The translations under genes were made by a program, and so were the position numbers. From the NCBI GenBank assembly GCA_963822295.1, contig CAWGHD010000002.1, positions 1,922,001-1,986,000 on the forward strand: a stretch of DNA of 64,000 nt. The letters are read 5' to 3'. Origin of the DNA: VRUE01 sp963822295 (GTDB lineage: Bacteria > Actinomycetota > Thermoleophilia > Solirubrobacterales > 70-9). Below are positions 1 to 8,833 of this stretch, in pieces (position 1 is the first letter of the stretch; each line of letters opens with the position of its first letter). A model generated the notes under the pieces. The model had not been told where the DNA came from. It worked only from the letters and a program-made list of their open reading frames with translations, and did no database searches.

Positions 1-621
1 CGGCTCAGCTCGGTGCCGACGAAGTGCAGCGCGGCGCCGTCCTCGGCGGCGTAGCCGGGACGCATCCCCTCGCGCAGGAAGGCGTGGTAGGCGAGGCGGC
101 GGCCCGAGTCCCCCGGCTCGTAGTGGACGCAGTTGCTGAACGGGAGGAGCCCGAGCCCCTCGACTCGCCGCGGCGCGCCGTGGAACCCGGTCACGCGCCT
201 CGGCGAACCAGCAGAGCGAGCCGGCCGACAGCCCGCAGAGGACGACGCCCGCCTCCCAGGCCTCGCGCAGGATCTCGTCGAGGCCGTGGGCGCGCCAGAC
301 CCCGAGCAGGCTGACGACGCTGCCGCCGCCGACGTAGATCAGGTCCTGGGAGAGCAGGTGCTCGCGCAGGTCCTCGGGCCCCTGCTCGCGGCGGAAGAGG
401 GAGATGTGGCTCGCCTCGCAGCGCTCGGCGGGAAAGGCGCGGTAGAAGCGGACGACGTAGTGGTCGGCGTCGCCGCTGGCCGAGGGCAGGAAGCAGACCC
501 GCGGCCGCCGCCGCTCCTTGCGGCTGAGCTCGAGCACGTAGTCGTCGAGCAGCGGGTTCCCCGACTCCATCGAGAAGCCGCCGCCGCCGAAGGCCACGAT
601 CTGTCGGAGCGCATCCTTCAT
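1..621 (-). pseudogene. Peptidase E-like (S51 family), frameshifted and cut by window edge
   Basis: Reading leftwards from the ATG at 619-621 gives MKDALRQIVAFGGGGFSME, then IYVGGGSVV and the nucleophile motif GLSAGSLCWF. This is the S51 pattern (alpha-aspartyl dipeptidase / cyanophycinase-like, Ser nucleophile in GxSAG). After CWFAEA, near 191-200, the frame loses homology. Shifting by one base restores family-like sequence (VTGFHGAPRR, LGLLPFSNCVHYE, GAALHFVGTEL), which stays open to the window start. So there is one extra base, or an assembly error, just after the active-site loop. Family knowledge: cytosolic serine peptidases of about 220-250 residues. The last part lies outside the window. 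Family call is confident; whether the gene is truly dead is not. Confidence 0.75.
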
Positions 622-711
622 CGTCAAATGGTCCCGGCGGCGCCCCGTCCCGTGCTTGTACAGCGGTCCGAACTTTTGGGTAGCCCGCTCTCCCGGATGT
701 ACAGTCACGCC

Positions 712-2199
712 ATGCGCAGAGCCCTGGTTGTCATCGGCCTCGTCCTGCTCGTCGTCCCGACCGCCGGGAGCGCGGCCAAGCCGCAGGGCCTTCGCATCGC
801 CGTGCTCGGCTGCGCCACCGGGAACAGCGACGTCGCGAAGCGGCGCGGATGCACGGAGCTCGCCGGCTCCCGGGCCGAAGGCGCCTCGACCGGCCTCGCC
901 GGGGTCGTCGCGATGGTCGCGGGGAGGGAGGGGAAATCTCTCTATACGGTCGGCAACCAGTACGCAATCCTCACCCGGCTCGCCCTCGGCCCCCCGCCGG
1001 GGCGAATCCTCTTCGGCTCCTGCCTCACGGGCAACAGCTTCGTCGACGAGTGCGTCAACGTCCCCGGCGCGACCGCCAACGCGCACGAAGCCCCGATCGC
1101 GAACCCGACGGGGGCCGCGATCAGCCCCGACGGGCGGTTCCTCTATGTGACGAGCGGCGATTTTCACGGCGCCGTCGTCGCCCGCTTCTCCCGCGACCCG
1201 ATCAGCGGGGAGATCGCCTACCTGGACTGCCTGACCGGGGACCTCGCCACTGCCGAATCCGGGGCCTGCGCTGCGATCCCGAGCGCCATCAAGGACAGCT
1301 ACGGCTCGGGACTCGACGAGCCCACCGGCCTCGTCATCAGCCCCGACGGGACCCGCGTCTACGTGACCGCCGGCCTCGACCAGAGCGTCGTCACCTTCGC
1401 GCGCGACAAGGCGAGCGGGGCGCTGAGCTTCAACAGCTGCATCAGCAGCAACCGCAAGGCGACCGTCTGCGCTCAGGTCCCCAACCAGGTGCTCGACGAA
1501 GCGACGGCGCCCCTGCTCTCCGCCGACGGGCGCTTCCTCTACGTGCTCGGCCGACGGGCCGCGACGGTGAACACCTTCTCGGTGGCCGGCGGCGGCCAGA
1601 TCACCTACAAGGGCTGCTTCACCGCGGTCAAGGACGAGCGCCACCCGTGCAAGCACGGCAAGGGCGCCGCCGGCGGTGGCTACACCCTGCAGGCCCCCGC
1701 GAAGGCGATCGAATCCCCCGACGGGCGGTTCCTCTACGTGAGCTCGAGCTACGGGTCGGTCGTCGTCCTCAAGCGGAGCAAGGCGAAGGGCACCCTCTCG
1801 GCCTCGAGCTGCATCAGCGGCTTCAAGGAGGACCGCGGCAAGTGCACGCTGGTTCCGCTGCCCTCGCGACTGGCGGAGGGCTCGCCGCTGAACGGCGTGC
1901 GCGCGCTTCTGCTCAGCCGCAACGGGAAGACGATCTTCGCGGCGGTGCGCAGCATGGACGGGATCACGAAGCTGCGCCGCGACCCGCGCACGGGAGCGTT
2001 GACGTTCGGCGGGTGCGCGACCGGCGACGTGGCGCAGAGCACCGCCGGCACGGGCGTCTGCAGCAAGCTGCCCGGCGCGACCAGGGACGACGGCGTCGAG
2101 AGCGGCTTCGACAAGACCACGGAACTGGTCCAGGGGGCCGGCAACGTGATCTACGCCGCCGCCTCACGGGACTCGACGGTCACGGCCCTCCGCCCCTGA
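712..2199 (+). CDS. Secreted YncE/lactonase-like beta-propeller protein
   Basis: 495 residues from ATG 712, which places a signal peptide (RRALVVIGLVLLVVPTAGSA) at the N-terminus; an in-frame ATG at 697 is an alternative start. The body repeats the propeller blade pattern ISPDGRFLYV / ISPDGTRVYVT / SPDGRFLYVSS about six times, followed by strands ending in GC or SC (LDCLTG, NSCISS, KGCFTA, SSCISG, GGCATG). The regular Cys suggests a disulphide in each blade, an inference. Family knowledge: such propellers (6-phosphogluconolactonase/YncE type) bind ligands or act as extracellular scaffolds; no catalytic role can be read here. The stop overlaps the next start (TGATG), so it is probably co-translated with the VOC gene. 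Confidence 0.75.
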   Translation: MRRALVVIGLVLLVVPTAGSAAKPQGLRIAVLGCATGNSDVAKRRGCTELAGSRAEGASTGLAGVVAMVAGREGKSLYTVGNQYAILTRLALGPPPGRILFGSCLTGNSFVDECVNVPGATANAHEAPIANPTGAAISPDGRFLYVTSGDFHGAVVARFSRDPISGEIAYLDCLTGDLATAESGACAAIPSAIKDSYGSGLDEPTGLVISPDGTRVYVTAGLDQSVVTFARDKASGALSFNSCISSNRKATVCAQVPNQVLDEATAPLLSADGRFLYVLGRRAATVNTFSVAGGGQITYKGCFTAVKDERHPCKHGKGAAGGGYTLQAPAKAIESPDGRFLYVSSSYGSVVVLKRSKAKGTLSASSCISGFKEDRGKCTLVPLPSRLAEGSPLNGVRALLLSRNGKTIFAAVRSMDGITKLRRDPRTGALTFGGCATGDVAQSTAGTGVCSKLPGATRDDGVESGFDKTTELVQGAGNVIYAAASRDSTVTALRP

Positions 2200-2570
2200 T
2201 GGAGGTCACCGGAGTCGACTTCGCGACCGTCTTCGTCAACGACTTCGAGGCGGCGACAGAGTTCTACGGCACGGTCCTGGGGCTGCCGCGAACCGTCACC
2301 TACGGCAAAGCCGACGGCGCCGAGTTCGAGGCCGGCAACCTCACCCTCCAGGTCATGCACGCGGAATCGATCGGCCGCGAGTTCGAGCCCAGCGGCCACC
2401 CGATCGCCCTCCACGTCGAGGACGTCGAGGCCGCCCGCGCCGAGCTCGAGGCCGCGGGGGTGAGGTTCCTGGCCGAGACGATCGACAGCGGCGTCTGCCA
2501 CATGGCGATCTTCGCGGACCCGGCCGGCAACGTCCTGATGCTCCACAACCGCTACGCGCCGCGCAGTTGA
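2199..2570 (+). CDS. VOC/glyoxalase-fold protein
   Basis: 123 residues from ATG 2199, overlapping the previous stop by one base. The sequence begins MEVTGVDFATVFVNDFEAA and has the usual vicinal-oxygen-chelate pattern: a first beta-alpha-beta unit with FYGTVLGLP, a GHPIALHVEDVEAARAELE segment, and the closing FADPAGNVLMLHNRY. The length fits a single-domain glyoxalase/bleomycin-resistance-type protein that would dimerise. Substrate cannot be told from sequence. It sits in a run of overlapping genes (712 to 4428), probably one transcript. Confidence 0.8.
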   Translation: MEVTGVDFATVFVNDFEAATEFYGTVLGLPRTVTYGKADGAEFEAGNLTLQVMHAESIGREFEPSGHPIALHVEDVEAARAELEAAGVRFLAETIDSGVCHMAIFADPAGNVLMLHNRYAPRS

Positions 2571-2965
2571 CCGGACCCTGGCCGCTGCGGGGCCTTGTCG
2601 GCGGCACGGCGGTGGCGGTCGGCTCCCTGGCCCTGGCGGCGCTCCGCGGCGCCACCTACATCGGCTCCCCGCTCAACCCGTGGATCGTCCTCTTCGGGAT
2701 CGGCGCCTTCGTCGCCCTCCTCTCCGTCCCCTTCCTCGCCAGGCAGCGGCTCGCCGCCGCCCACCCGGACGGCGAGGCGGCATGGGAGCGGGCGATGCTG
2801 GTCTGGGGCGCGGTCGCGCTCGTGGCGTTGGCGGCCGGAGTCGGCCTGATCGCCGCGGGCGGCTACTCGGCCTCCGGCTCGCTCGCCGACGCGGCCGGGA
2901 TGCTGCTCGCCGTCGAGTCGGCGCTGGTGCTCCTGGTCCTCGCGAGCTGGGTGCTGCTGGGATGA
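2567..2965 (+). CDS. Small integral membrane protein
   Basis: 132 residues. The start is TTG at 2567, overlapping the preceding TGA. Hydropathy by eye gives four membrane segments at about residues 8-28, 38-58, 80-103 and 110-131, with a short charged loop (ARQRLAAAHPDGEAAWER) between the second and third. I do not recognise the family. It is locked between the glyoxalase-fold gene and the amine oxidase by four-base overlaps, so it is expressed with them. It may be a membrane partner of the oxidase, but this is only an inference from position. Confidence 0.6.
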   Translation: MTGPWPLRGLVGGTAVAVGSLALAALRGATYIGSPLNPWIVLFGIGAFVALLSVPFLARQRLAAAHPDGEAAWERAMLVWGAVALVALAAGVGLIAAGGYSASGSLADAAGMLLAVESALVLLVLASWVLLG

Positions 2966-4428
2966 GCGAGGGGGACGAGATCGGGACCGGCTCGCCGCCG
3001 TCGCCGAGCAGGCTGAGCCGCCGCGAGCTCCTGGTCGTCGGCGCGGCCGGCGCCGCGGCCCTCTATCTGGGCATCGACGGCAGGCGGCGCGACGCCCGCG
3101 GCAACCCGCGTCGGGGCCGGGTGATCGTGATCGGCGCCGGCCTCGCCGGGCTGAGCGCGGCCTGGGAGCTGGAGCGGCGCGGCTGGGACGCGGTCGTGGT
3201 CGAGGCCCGCGACCGGATCGGCGGCCGCTGCCACACCTTCCGCGGCTTCGACGGCGGCCAGGTCGCCGAGGGCGGCGGCGAGTACATCGACACCACCCAC
3301 CGGCTGATGCGCGGCTTCGCCTCCCGCTTCGGGCTGCGGCTGGACGACGTCCGCAACAGCGAGGAGGACTACGAAGACCTCGCCTACGTCGGCGGCAGGC
3401 GACAGGCCTACACGCGGTTCGCCGGGCGGCGGGTCGAAGCCGAGATCGAAGCGGTCTACCGGCAGGCCTTCCGCCTCGCCCGCGGGCTCGACCCGGCCGA
3501 TCCCGCCGCCGGGGGAGCGGCCTACGACCGGCGCAGCACCGCCGACTTCTTCGACGAGTTGGGGATCGCCGGCAGGACCCGCGAGGTCCTCGACCGCGAA
3601 ATACGCGACGAATACGCGATCGAGGCGGAGAAGCTGTCGCTGCTCTTCTTCCTGATCGAGATCAAGATCACCTGGAACACGCCTGAATCCGGATACGAGG
3701 CCTTCCGCATCCACGGCGGCAACTACCAGCTGCCGAGGGCCTTCGCCGGCCGCCTGCGCCGAGCCCCGCACCTCGGCGCGCCGGTCACCCGGGTGCGGCT
3801 GACCCCGAGGGGCGTCCGCGTCACGGCCGGCGGCGAGGACCTCGACGGGGACCACGTGGTCCTGGCCGCGGCGCTCCCCGGGCTGCGCAACGTGCGCTTC
3901 GAACCCGCGCCGCCCGACGCGGTCGCGGGCGCGATCGCGGAGCTCCAGTACGGGCCGGTGACGAAGGTGGCGATCCAGTACGACCGGCGCTTCTGGCACG
4001 AGGAGGGGCTGAGCGGGTCCACCTTCACAGACCTTCCCTTCTCGACCTCCTGGGAGGCGACCGACCGCCAGCCCGGGCGGCGCGGGGTCCTGCTCACCTA
4101 CGCGTCGGGCGAGGCCGGGCTCATCCAGGCGACCCCCTCGCGGCGCGAGCGGCTCAGCGCGACGGCCTTCCAGCTCGACCGCGCCTACCCCGGCTCCGAC
4201 GCCCTGAGCGGCAGGGGGGCGACGGCCGCCTGGTCGAACAGCCCACTCAACGGAGGCGCCTACAGCGCCCCCGCCCCCGGCCAGGTCGGCGACTTCTGGA
4301 CCGCCCTGCGCCGCTCCTACGGTCCCATCCACCTCGCCGGCGAGCACACGGCGACCCTGACCGGGTACATGGAGGGCGCGCTCGAAAGCGGCCTGCGCGC
4401 GGCGCGGCGGATCGACGAAAGCGGATGA
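2962..4428 (+). CDS. Flavin monoamine oxidase family protein, Tat-type leader
   Basis: 488 residues from ATG 2962 (ATGA overlap with the previous stop). A twin-arginine-like leader, LSRRELLVVGAAGAAAL, lies at about residues 14-32. It is followed by the FAD-binding Rossmann motif VIGAGLAGLSAAWELERRG, the GG motif region VVEARDRIGGRCHTF, and the C-terminal FAD-contact motif GPIHLAGEHTATLTGYMEGA. This is the MAO/amine oxidase (pfam01593) layout at usual length. The Tat leader suggests a flavin-loaded enzyme moved across the membrane or anchored to it. Substrate is unknown; amines, amino acids and polyunsaturated compounds are all possible in the family. Confidence 0.85.
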   Translation: MSEGDEIGTGSPPSPSRLSRRELLVVGAAGAAALYLGIDGRRRDARGNPRRGRVIVIGAGLAGLSAAWELERRGWDAVVVEARDRIGGRCHTFRGFDGGQVAEGGGEYIDTTHRLMRGFASRFGLRLDDVRNSEEDYEDLAYVGGRRQAYTRFAGRRVEAEIEAVYRQAFRLARGLDPADPAAGGAAYDRRSTADFFDELGIAGRTREVLDREIRDEYAIEAEKLSLLFFLIEIKITWNTPESGYEAFRIHGGNYQLPRAFAGRLRRAPHLGAPVTRVRLTPRGVRVTAGGEDLDGDHVVLAAALPGLRNVRFEPAPPDAVAGAIAELQYGPVTKVAIQYDRRFWHEEGLSGSTFTDLPFSTSWEATDRQPGRRGVLLTYASGEAGLIQATPSRRERLSATAFQLDRAYPGSDALSGRGATAAWSNSPLNGGAYSAPAPGQVGDFWTALRRSYGPIHLAGEHTATLTGYMEGALESGLRAARRIDESG

Positions 4429-4451
4429 GCGCGGGTTTGTAGGCTGGGGAC

Positions 4452-5156
4452 GTGGACCGAATCCCGAACCCGCCCGAGGTCGCCTCCGCCGAGAAGTGGC
4501 AGGCGGCGCACGAGAAGATCCTTGCCAAGGAGAAGGCGCACATGCGCGCCGGGGACGAGCTCTCCGCCGAGCGCCGGCGGCTGCCGATGGTCGAGATCGA
4601 GAAGGCCTACGAGCTCGAGGGGGCCGACGGCAAGAGGGGCCTGCCCGACCTCTTCGAGGGCCGCCCGCAGCTGGTCCTCTACCACTTCATGTTCGGCCCC
4701 GGGGAAGACGCCGGCTGCAGCGGCTGCTCGATGTTCATCGACAACCTCGGCCACCTCGCCCACCTGCGCGCGCGCAACACCTCCTTCGCCGTCGTCTCCC
4801 GCGCGCCGCTGGCCAAGCTGCAGTCCTTCCAGGAGCGGATGGGCTGGGACTTCCCCTGGTACTCCTCCCACGACAGCGACTTCAACGTCGACTTCGGCGT
4901 CGGGCCGGAGACCCCCCAGCCCGACCACCACCAGGACGGAGAGACCTTCGGCCTCAGCGTCTTCGTCCGCGACGGCGACCGCGTCTTCCGCACCTACTTC
5001 ACGGACAGCCGCGGGGTCGAGCCGATCTCCAGCAACTGGGCCCTCCTCGACCGCACCCCGCTCGGCCGCCAGGAGGAGTGGGAGGACTCGCCGGAGGGCC
5101 GCCCGCAGACCCCGCTCTACGGCTGGTGGAAGCTGCACGACGAATACGGGGAGTAG
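4452..5156 (+). CDS. DUF899 thioredoxin-like protein
   Basis: 234 residues from GTG 4452. It shows the DUF899 pattern: AEKWQAAHEKILAKEKAHMR near the N-terminus, the core YHFMFGP followed by a CSGCSMF di-cysteine motif (about residues 77-94), FAVVSRAPL, the strand GWDFPWYSS, and a C-terminal TPLYGWWKLHDEY. Family knowledge: DUF899 proteins have a thioredoxin/AhpC-like fold and are usually annotated only as thioredoxin family; the CxxC here could be redox active. It lies 23 bp after the amine oxidase on the same strand and converges on the glutamate decarboxylase gene with a 6-bp gap. Confidence 0.85.
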   Translation: MDRIPNPPEVASAEKWQAAHEKILAKEKAHMRAGDELSAERRRLPMVEIEKAYELEGADGKRGLPDLFEGRPQLVLYHFMFGPGEDAGCSGCSMFIDNLGHLAHLRARNTSFAVVSRAPLAKLQSFQERMGWDFPWYSSHDSDFNVDFGVGPETPQPDHHQDGETFGLSVFVRDGDRVFRTYFTDSRGVEPISSNWALLDRTPLGRQEEWEDSPEGRPQTPLYGWWKLHDEYGE

Positions 5157-5162
5157 GCCGGC

Positions 5163-6539
5163 TCAGTAGCCCGGGCTCCGCTTCATCTTCTTGCGCTCGG
5201 AGGGGTGGGCGCCGCCCTTCTTCTCCAGCATCGCGCAGGCCGTCTCGATGTCGCCGGCGAGCCGGTCGATCTGCTCGCGGCTCAGCGTCTGCTTGACCAG
5301 CGCCCGCAGCACCTTCACGTCCTCGGCGTTGGGAGGCATCGTGTAGGCGGGGAGCATCCAGCCGCGCTCGGCCGAGAGCTGCCAGGAGAGGTCGAACTCG
5401 TCGTAGTCCTGCTCGCCCGTGAGCCTGAAGGCGACCAGCGGCAGCTGCTCCTCGCCGTCGCCGATCAGCTCGAAGTTGCCGTTCTCCCTCAGCTTCTCCG
5501 CAAGCACCCTGGCGTTGGCCTGCATCGCCTTCATCACGTAGCCGTAGCCGTCCCGCCCGTAGCGGACGAAGTTGTAGTACTGGGCGAGGACCATCGAGGC
5601 GCCCGTCGAGAAGTTGAGCGTGAAGGTCGCGTCGGTCTTGCCCAGGTAGTTCTCGTAGAAGACGAGGTCCTCGGCCAGGTCGCTCTTCTCGCGGAAGACG
5701 AGCCAGCCGATGCCCGGGTAGACGAGCCCGAACTTGTGGCCGGAGACGTTGATCGAGCGCACCTGCTCGAGGCGGAAGTCCCACTCGGAGTCCGGGTAGA
5801 GGAAGGGCCAGACGAAGCCGCCGCTCGCCGCGTCTATATGGAGCGGCACGTCGATCCCCCTGTCGCCCCTGAGCCCGACCAGGAGCTCGTTGATCCCGAC
5901 GATGTCGTCGGCGTGCCCCGTGAAGGTCGTGCCGAGCACGGCGGCGACGCCGATCGTGTTCTCGTCGACGTGGGGCTCGACGTCCTCGGGGCCGATCACG
6001 TACTTGCCGTCCCGCAGCGGCACGATCCGCGGCTCGACGTCGAAGTAGCGGCAGAACTTTTCCCAGACCACGTGCACGTCGCCGCCGAAGATCAGGTTCG
6101 GCCTGTCGACCGGCTTCGACTCCGCTTCGCGGCGCTCCTTCCACTTCCACTTCAGGGAGAGCGCCCCGAGCATGATCGCCTCCGAGGACCCCTGCGTCCG
6201 CGCCCCGGTCGTCTCCCCCGGGGCGTTGTAGAGGTCGGCGAGCATCCGGATGCAGCGCTGCTCGACCTCCGCCGAGATCGGGTACTCGGCGTGGTCGATG
6301 AAATTCCGGTAGAGGTTCTCGGCGATGATCCGCTGCGCCTCGGGCTCCATCCAGGTCGTCACGAAGGTCGCCAGGTTGCGCCGCGGGTCGCCCTCCAGCG
6401 CCAGTTCCTCGTCGACCAGCCGCATCGCGTCCAGCGCCGCCATCCCGCTCTGCGGGAACGGGCCGTCCGGCGCGTCCTCGGTCAGGAACCGGTTTCCGTA
6501 GAGCTGCGCTGCCTGCTCGCTGCTGAGGGGCTCGTCCAT
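5163..6539 (-). CDS. gadB: Glutamate decarboxylase (PLP enzyme)
   Basis: 458 residues from ATG 6539, full family length. Key parts are GARTQGSSEAIMLGALSLKW (cofactor and substrate loop), HIDAASGGFVWPF, which carries the PLP-contacting Asp, and SINVSGHKFGLVYPGIGW with the Schiff-base Lys at about residue 269. These match group II PLP decarboxylases of the GAD type. The reaction is L-glutamate to GABA plus CO2, consuming a proton and so serving acid resistance or GABA metabolism. No antiporter (gadC-like) is adjacent. The usual late, acid-sensing C-terminal His region reads GGAHPSERKKMKRSPGY here. Confidence 0.92.
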   Translation of the reverse strand: MDEPLSSEQAAQLYGNRFLTEDAPDGPFPQSGMAALDAMRLVDEELALEGDPRRNLATFVTTWMEPEAQRIIAENLYRNFIDHAEYPISAEVEQRCIRMLADLYNAPGETTGARTQGSSEAIMLGALSLKWKWKERREAESKPVDRPNLIFGGDVHVVWEKFCRYFDVEPRIVPLRDGKYVIGPEDVEPHVDENTIGVAAVLGTTFTGHADDIVGINELLVGLRGDRGIDVPLHIDAASGGFVWPFLYPDSEWDFRLEQVRSINVSGHKFGLVYPGIGWLVFREKSDLAEDLVFYENYLGKTDATFTLNFSTGASMVLAQYYNFVRYGRDGYGYVMKAMQANARVLAEKLRENGNFELIGDGEEQLPLVAFRLTGEQDYDEFDLSWQLSAERGWMLPAYTMPPNAEDVKVLRALVKQTLSREQIDRLAGDIETACAMLEKKGGAHPSERKKMKRSPGY

Positions 6540-6590
6540 GACGCTCCAGTCCTGGTGTGTCGCCGGAACGGCGAGCGTATCTACCCCCGC

Positions 6591-8753
6591 TCAGCGGGGC
6601 CGGCAGGCGAGGATGACCATGTCGTCCTTGAGGATCCCGCTGGCGCGTTCGACCGCGTCTGCCCGCAGGCGGTCCGTCATCTCGGGCAGCTCGAGCGAGG
6701 CGAGCGAACTGCTCATCTCGGCGAGCGCGTCGGGCGGGCGATGGTCGGCGACCCGGCCCACCTCGAACCAGCCGTCGGTGCTGAGGATGAGGGTCTCGCC
6801 CTCTTCCAGGGTGGTGTCGTGGCGCTCGATCTTCGGCTCGGGCCATGCCCCGAGAAGCGCGCCGCCGCCCAGCTGCCTCGCCTCGTCCCCGGAGAGGTGG
6901 ATCGCCGGCGGGTGCCCGGCCGCGGCCATGCTCAGCTCCCAGCCCCCTCCCTGCCGCCGCATCCGGATCAGGTCGGTGGTCGCGAAGTCGTTGAGGGAAT
7001 CTCCCTCGCACAGAAGCTCGTTCACCCGGCCGAGGATCTCGGCCGGATCGTCGATCTCGCGGCAGAGCCCCCGCACCGCGTGCCGGACCGCGACCGAGAC
7101 GCCCGCGGCGGCGCTTCCCTTGCCGGCGACGTCGCCGATCAGCAGCCAGCACCCATCCTCGGTCGGGATCACGTCGTAGAAGTCGCCGCCGATCTCCGAT
7201 CCCTCTCCGGCGGCCTCGAAGACCACGGAGACCTCCAGGCCCGGCACCTCGGGCGGCGACGGGGGGCGGAGGCCGCGCTGCAGGTCCTGGGCGATCCGGT
7301 CCCGTTCCTCGTAGAGCATGGCGTTGTCCAGCGCCAGCGCGGCACGGTCGCCGAGCTCGCTGAGGAAGGCCAGGTCCTCGGAGTCGAAGCGCACATCGGC
7401 GGTGGCGTGCAGGAAGGAGAGGATGCCCAGCGTGCGCCCGCGGGCGACCAGCGGGACCGCCGCCGCCGAGTGGTAGCCGGCCTCGTCCATCAGCCGGCGG
7501 TGGTCCTCGTTCTGGGCCACCGTGTCGACGACCTCGGGCGCCTTCAGGTCGCGCCAGCTGAGCGGCATGCCGGCCCGCAGCACCTGGGCGACCGGGTGCT
7601 CGCCCTCGGGGTCGAGGGGCGAGCGCGCGCGAATCTCCTCCAGCCTCCTCGCAATCTCCGGGTCGGCGCCGGCGACGATGCTGTCGCCGAGCCACCCGTC
7701 GGGGCGCAGGAAGTCGATCACGCAGATCTCCGCCAGCTCCGGCACCGCTGTGCCGACGATCGTGCGTGCCGTCTCGGTCGGATCGAGCGAGGCGTCGAGC
7801 CTGCGGCTCGCGGCGACGAGGAAGGCCTCGGCGCCGCGGGCCCGCTTTTCCGCGGTGATGTCCCGGGCGATCACGGACGCCCCTATCAGCTCGTGCGCCG
7901 CGGTCTTGATCGGGGAGACGGTGAGGGAGACCGCGATGCGGGTCCCGTCGGCCCGGATCCGCTCGGTTTCGTACGTGTTGAGGCGTTCGCCGCGGCAGAC
8001 GCGATCGAGGATGGCCTTCTCCTCGTCCTTGTGGTCGCTCGGAATGATGAAGGAGATGTGCCGGCCGATCGCCTCCTCGGCCGGGTGGCCATACATGCGC
8101 TCGGCGGCCGGGTTCCACGAGGTGATGGTCCCGTTCAGGTCCTTGCTGAGCACGGCGTCCTGAGAGCCGCGCACCACCTCGGACATGTGCTGGCGAACGC
8201 GTTCGACCTCGGGCTCGGCCTCGCCCGCCCGCAGGAAGCCGTCGAGCTGGCTCGCGAAGGAGAGCAGCACCTCCTCGGCCTCCCCCGAGCGCTCGACGGC
8301 GCCGGAGTGAAAGAACTCGACGACGGCCAGGACCGAATCCGGCGAGCCCGGCGGAACCGGCACGGCGATGCTGCTCTGGTAGCCGAGATCGTCGAGCGCC
8401 GATTGGCGCGGGTCATCTACGGAGTCGTCGGAGGCTCGCGCCCAGGTGATCTCGCCGATCGCCCAGGCACGCCCCGGAAGCCCCTCGCCCCGCTCGAACG
8501 TCTGCCCGCTGCAGACATCGCCGAGAGACCCCGCGCCGGCGGGCGAATCGTGCCAGCAGACACAGTTGAGAGCGGAGGACTCGACGCCCACCCGCCAGAG
8601 GACGGCCGCATCCCAGCCGAACAGGCGGCAGACGTGATCGAGGAGGGAGGGCCCGGCCTCGTCGATCGAGGCGCCCGGGGCGAGGCAGCCCGAGATCGAT
8701 CGCTGTGCCCTCAGGAAAGCCCTAAGTGAAAACCCCTCGCTGCTTACCTCCAC
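6591..8753 (-). CDS. GAF-PAS-GAF-SpoIIE (PP2C) serine phosphatase
   Basis: 720 residues. The order is an N-terminal GAF-like domain (about 20-170, with CVCWHDSPAG and SSIAVPVPPG), a PAS domain (about 188-305, with WNPAAERMYGHPAEEAIGRH), a second GAF (about 320-470, with AAAVPLVARGRTLGILSF) and a C-terminal SpoIIE/PP2C phosphatase (about 485-718). The phosphatase shows GGDFYDVIP, LIGDVAGKGSAAAG and LILSTDGWFE, the metal-binding Asp motifs of the family. Family knowledge: such sensors dephosphorylate an anti-sigma-antagonist in partner-switching cascades. It is divergent from a gene with an anti-sigma-kinase domain 80 bp away, which supports that role. The input signal is unknown. Confidence 0.88.
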   Translation of the reverse strand: MEVSSEGFSLRAFLRAQRSISGCLAPGASIDEAGPSLLDHVCRLFGWDAAVLWRVGVESSALNCVCWHDSPAGAGSLGDVCSGQTFERGEGLPGRAWAIGEITWARASDDSVDDPRQSALDDLGYQSSIAVPVPPGSPDSVLAVVEFFHSGAVERSGEAEEVLLSFASQLDGFLRAGEAEPEVERVRQHMSEVVRGSQDAVLSKDLNGTITSWNPAAERMYGHPAEEAIGRHISFIIPSDHKDEEKAILDRVCRGERLNTYETERIRADGTRIAVSLTVSPIKTAAHELIGASVIARDITAEKRARGAEAFLVAASRRLDASLDPTETARTIVGTAVPELAEICVIDFLRPDGWLGDSIVAGADPEIARRLEEIRARSPLDPEGEHPVAQVLRAGMPLSWRDLKAPEVVDTVAQNEDHRRLMDEAGYHSAAAVPLVARGRTLGILSFLHATADVRFDSEDLAFLSELGDRAALALDNAMLYEERDRIAQDLQRGLRPPSPPEVPGLEVSVVFEAAGEGSEIGGDFYDVIPTEDGCWLLIGDVAGKGSAAAGVSVAVRHAVRGLCREIDDPAEILGRVNELLCEGDSLNDFATTDLIRMRRQGGGWELSMAAAGHPPAIHLSGDEARQLGGGALLGAWPEPKIERHDTTLEEGETLILSTDGWFEVGRVADHRPPDALAEMSSSLASLELPEMTDRLRADAVERASGILKDDMVILACRPR

Positions 8754-8833
8754 TCCTCAAAGCTACCGCTACCCCGACCTCGCGACCGGGGTTTCGCGGC
8801 TCCGGCGCGCGGGCACACGCACTGCACAGCACG

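Noticed and set aside
4999..8118. Very long open frames opposite or shifted to the gadB and phosphatase genes
   Set aside because: High third-position G+C leaves few stop codons in other frames; the translations are Arg/Pro/Gly-rich, without motifs, and shadow convincing genes.
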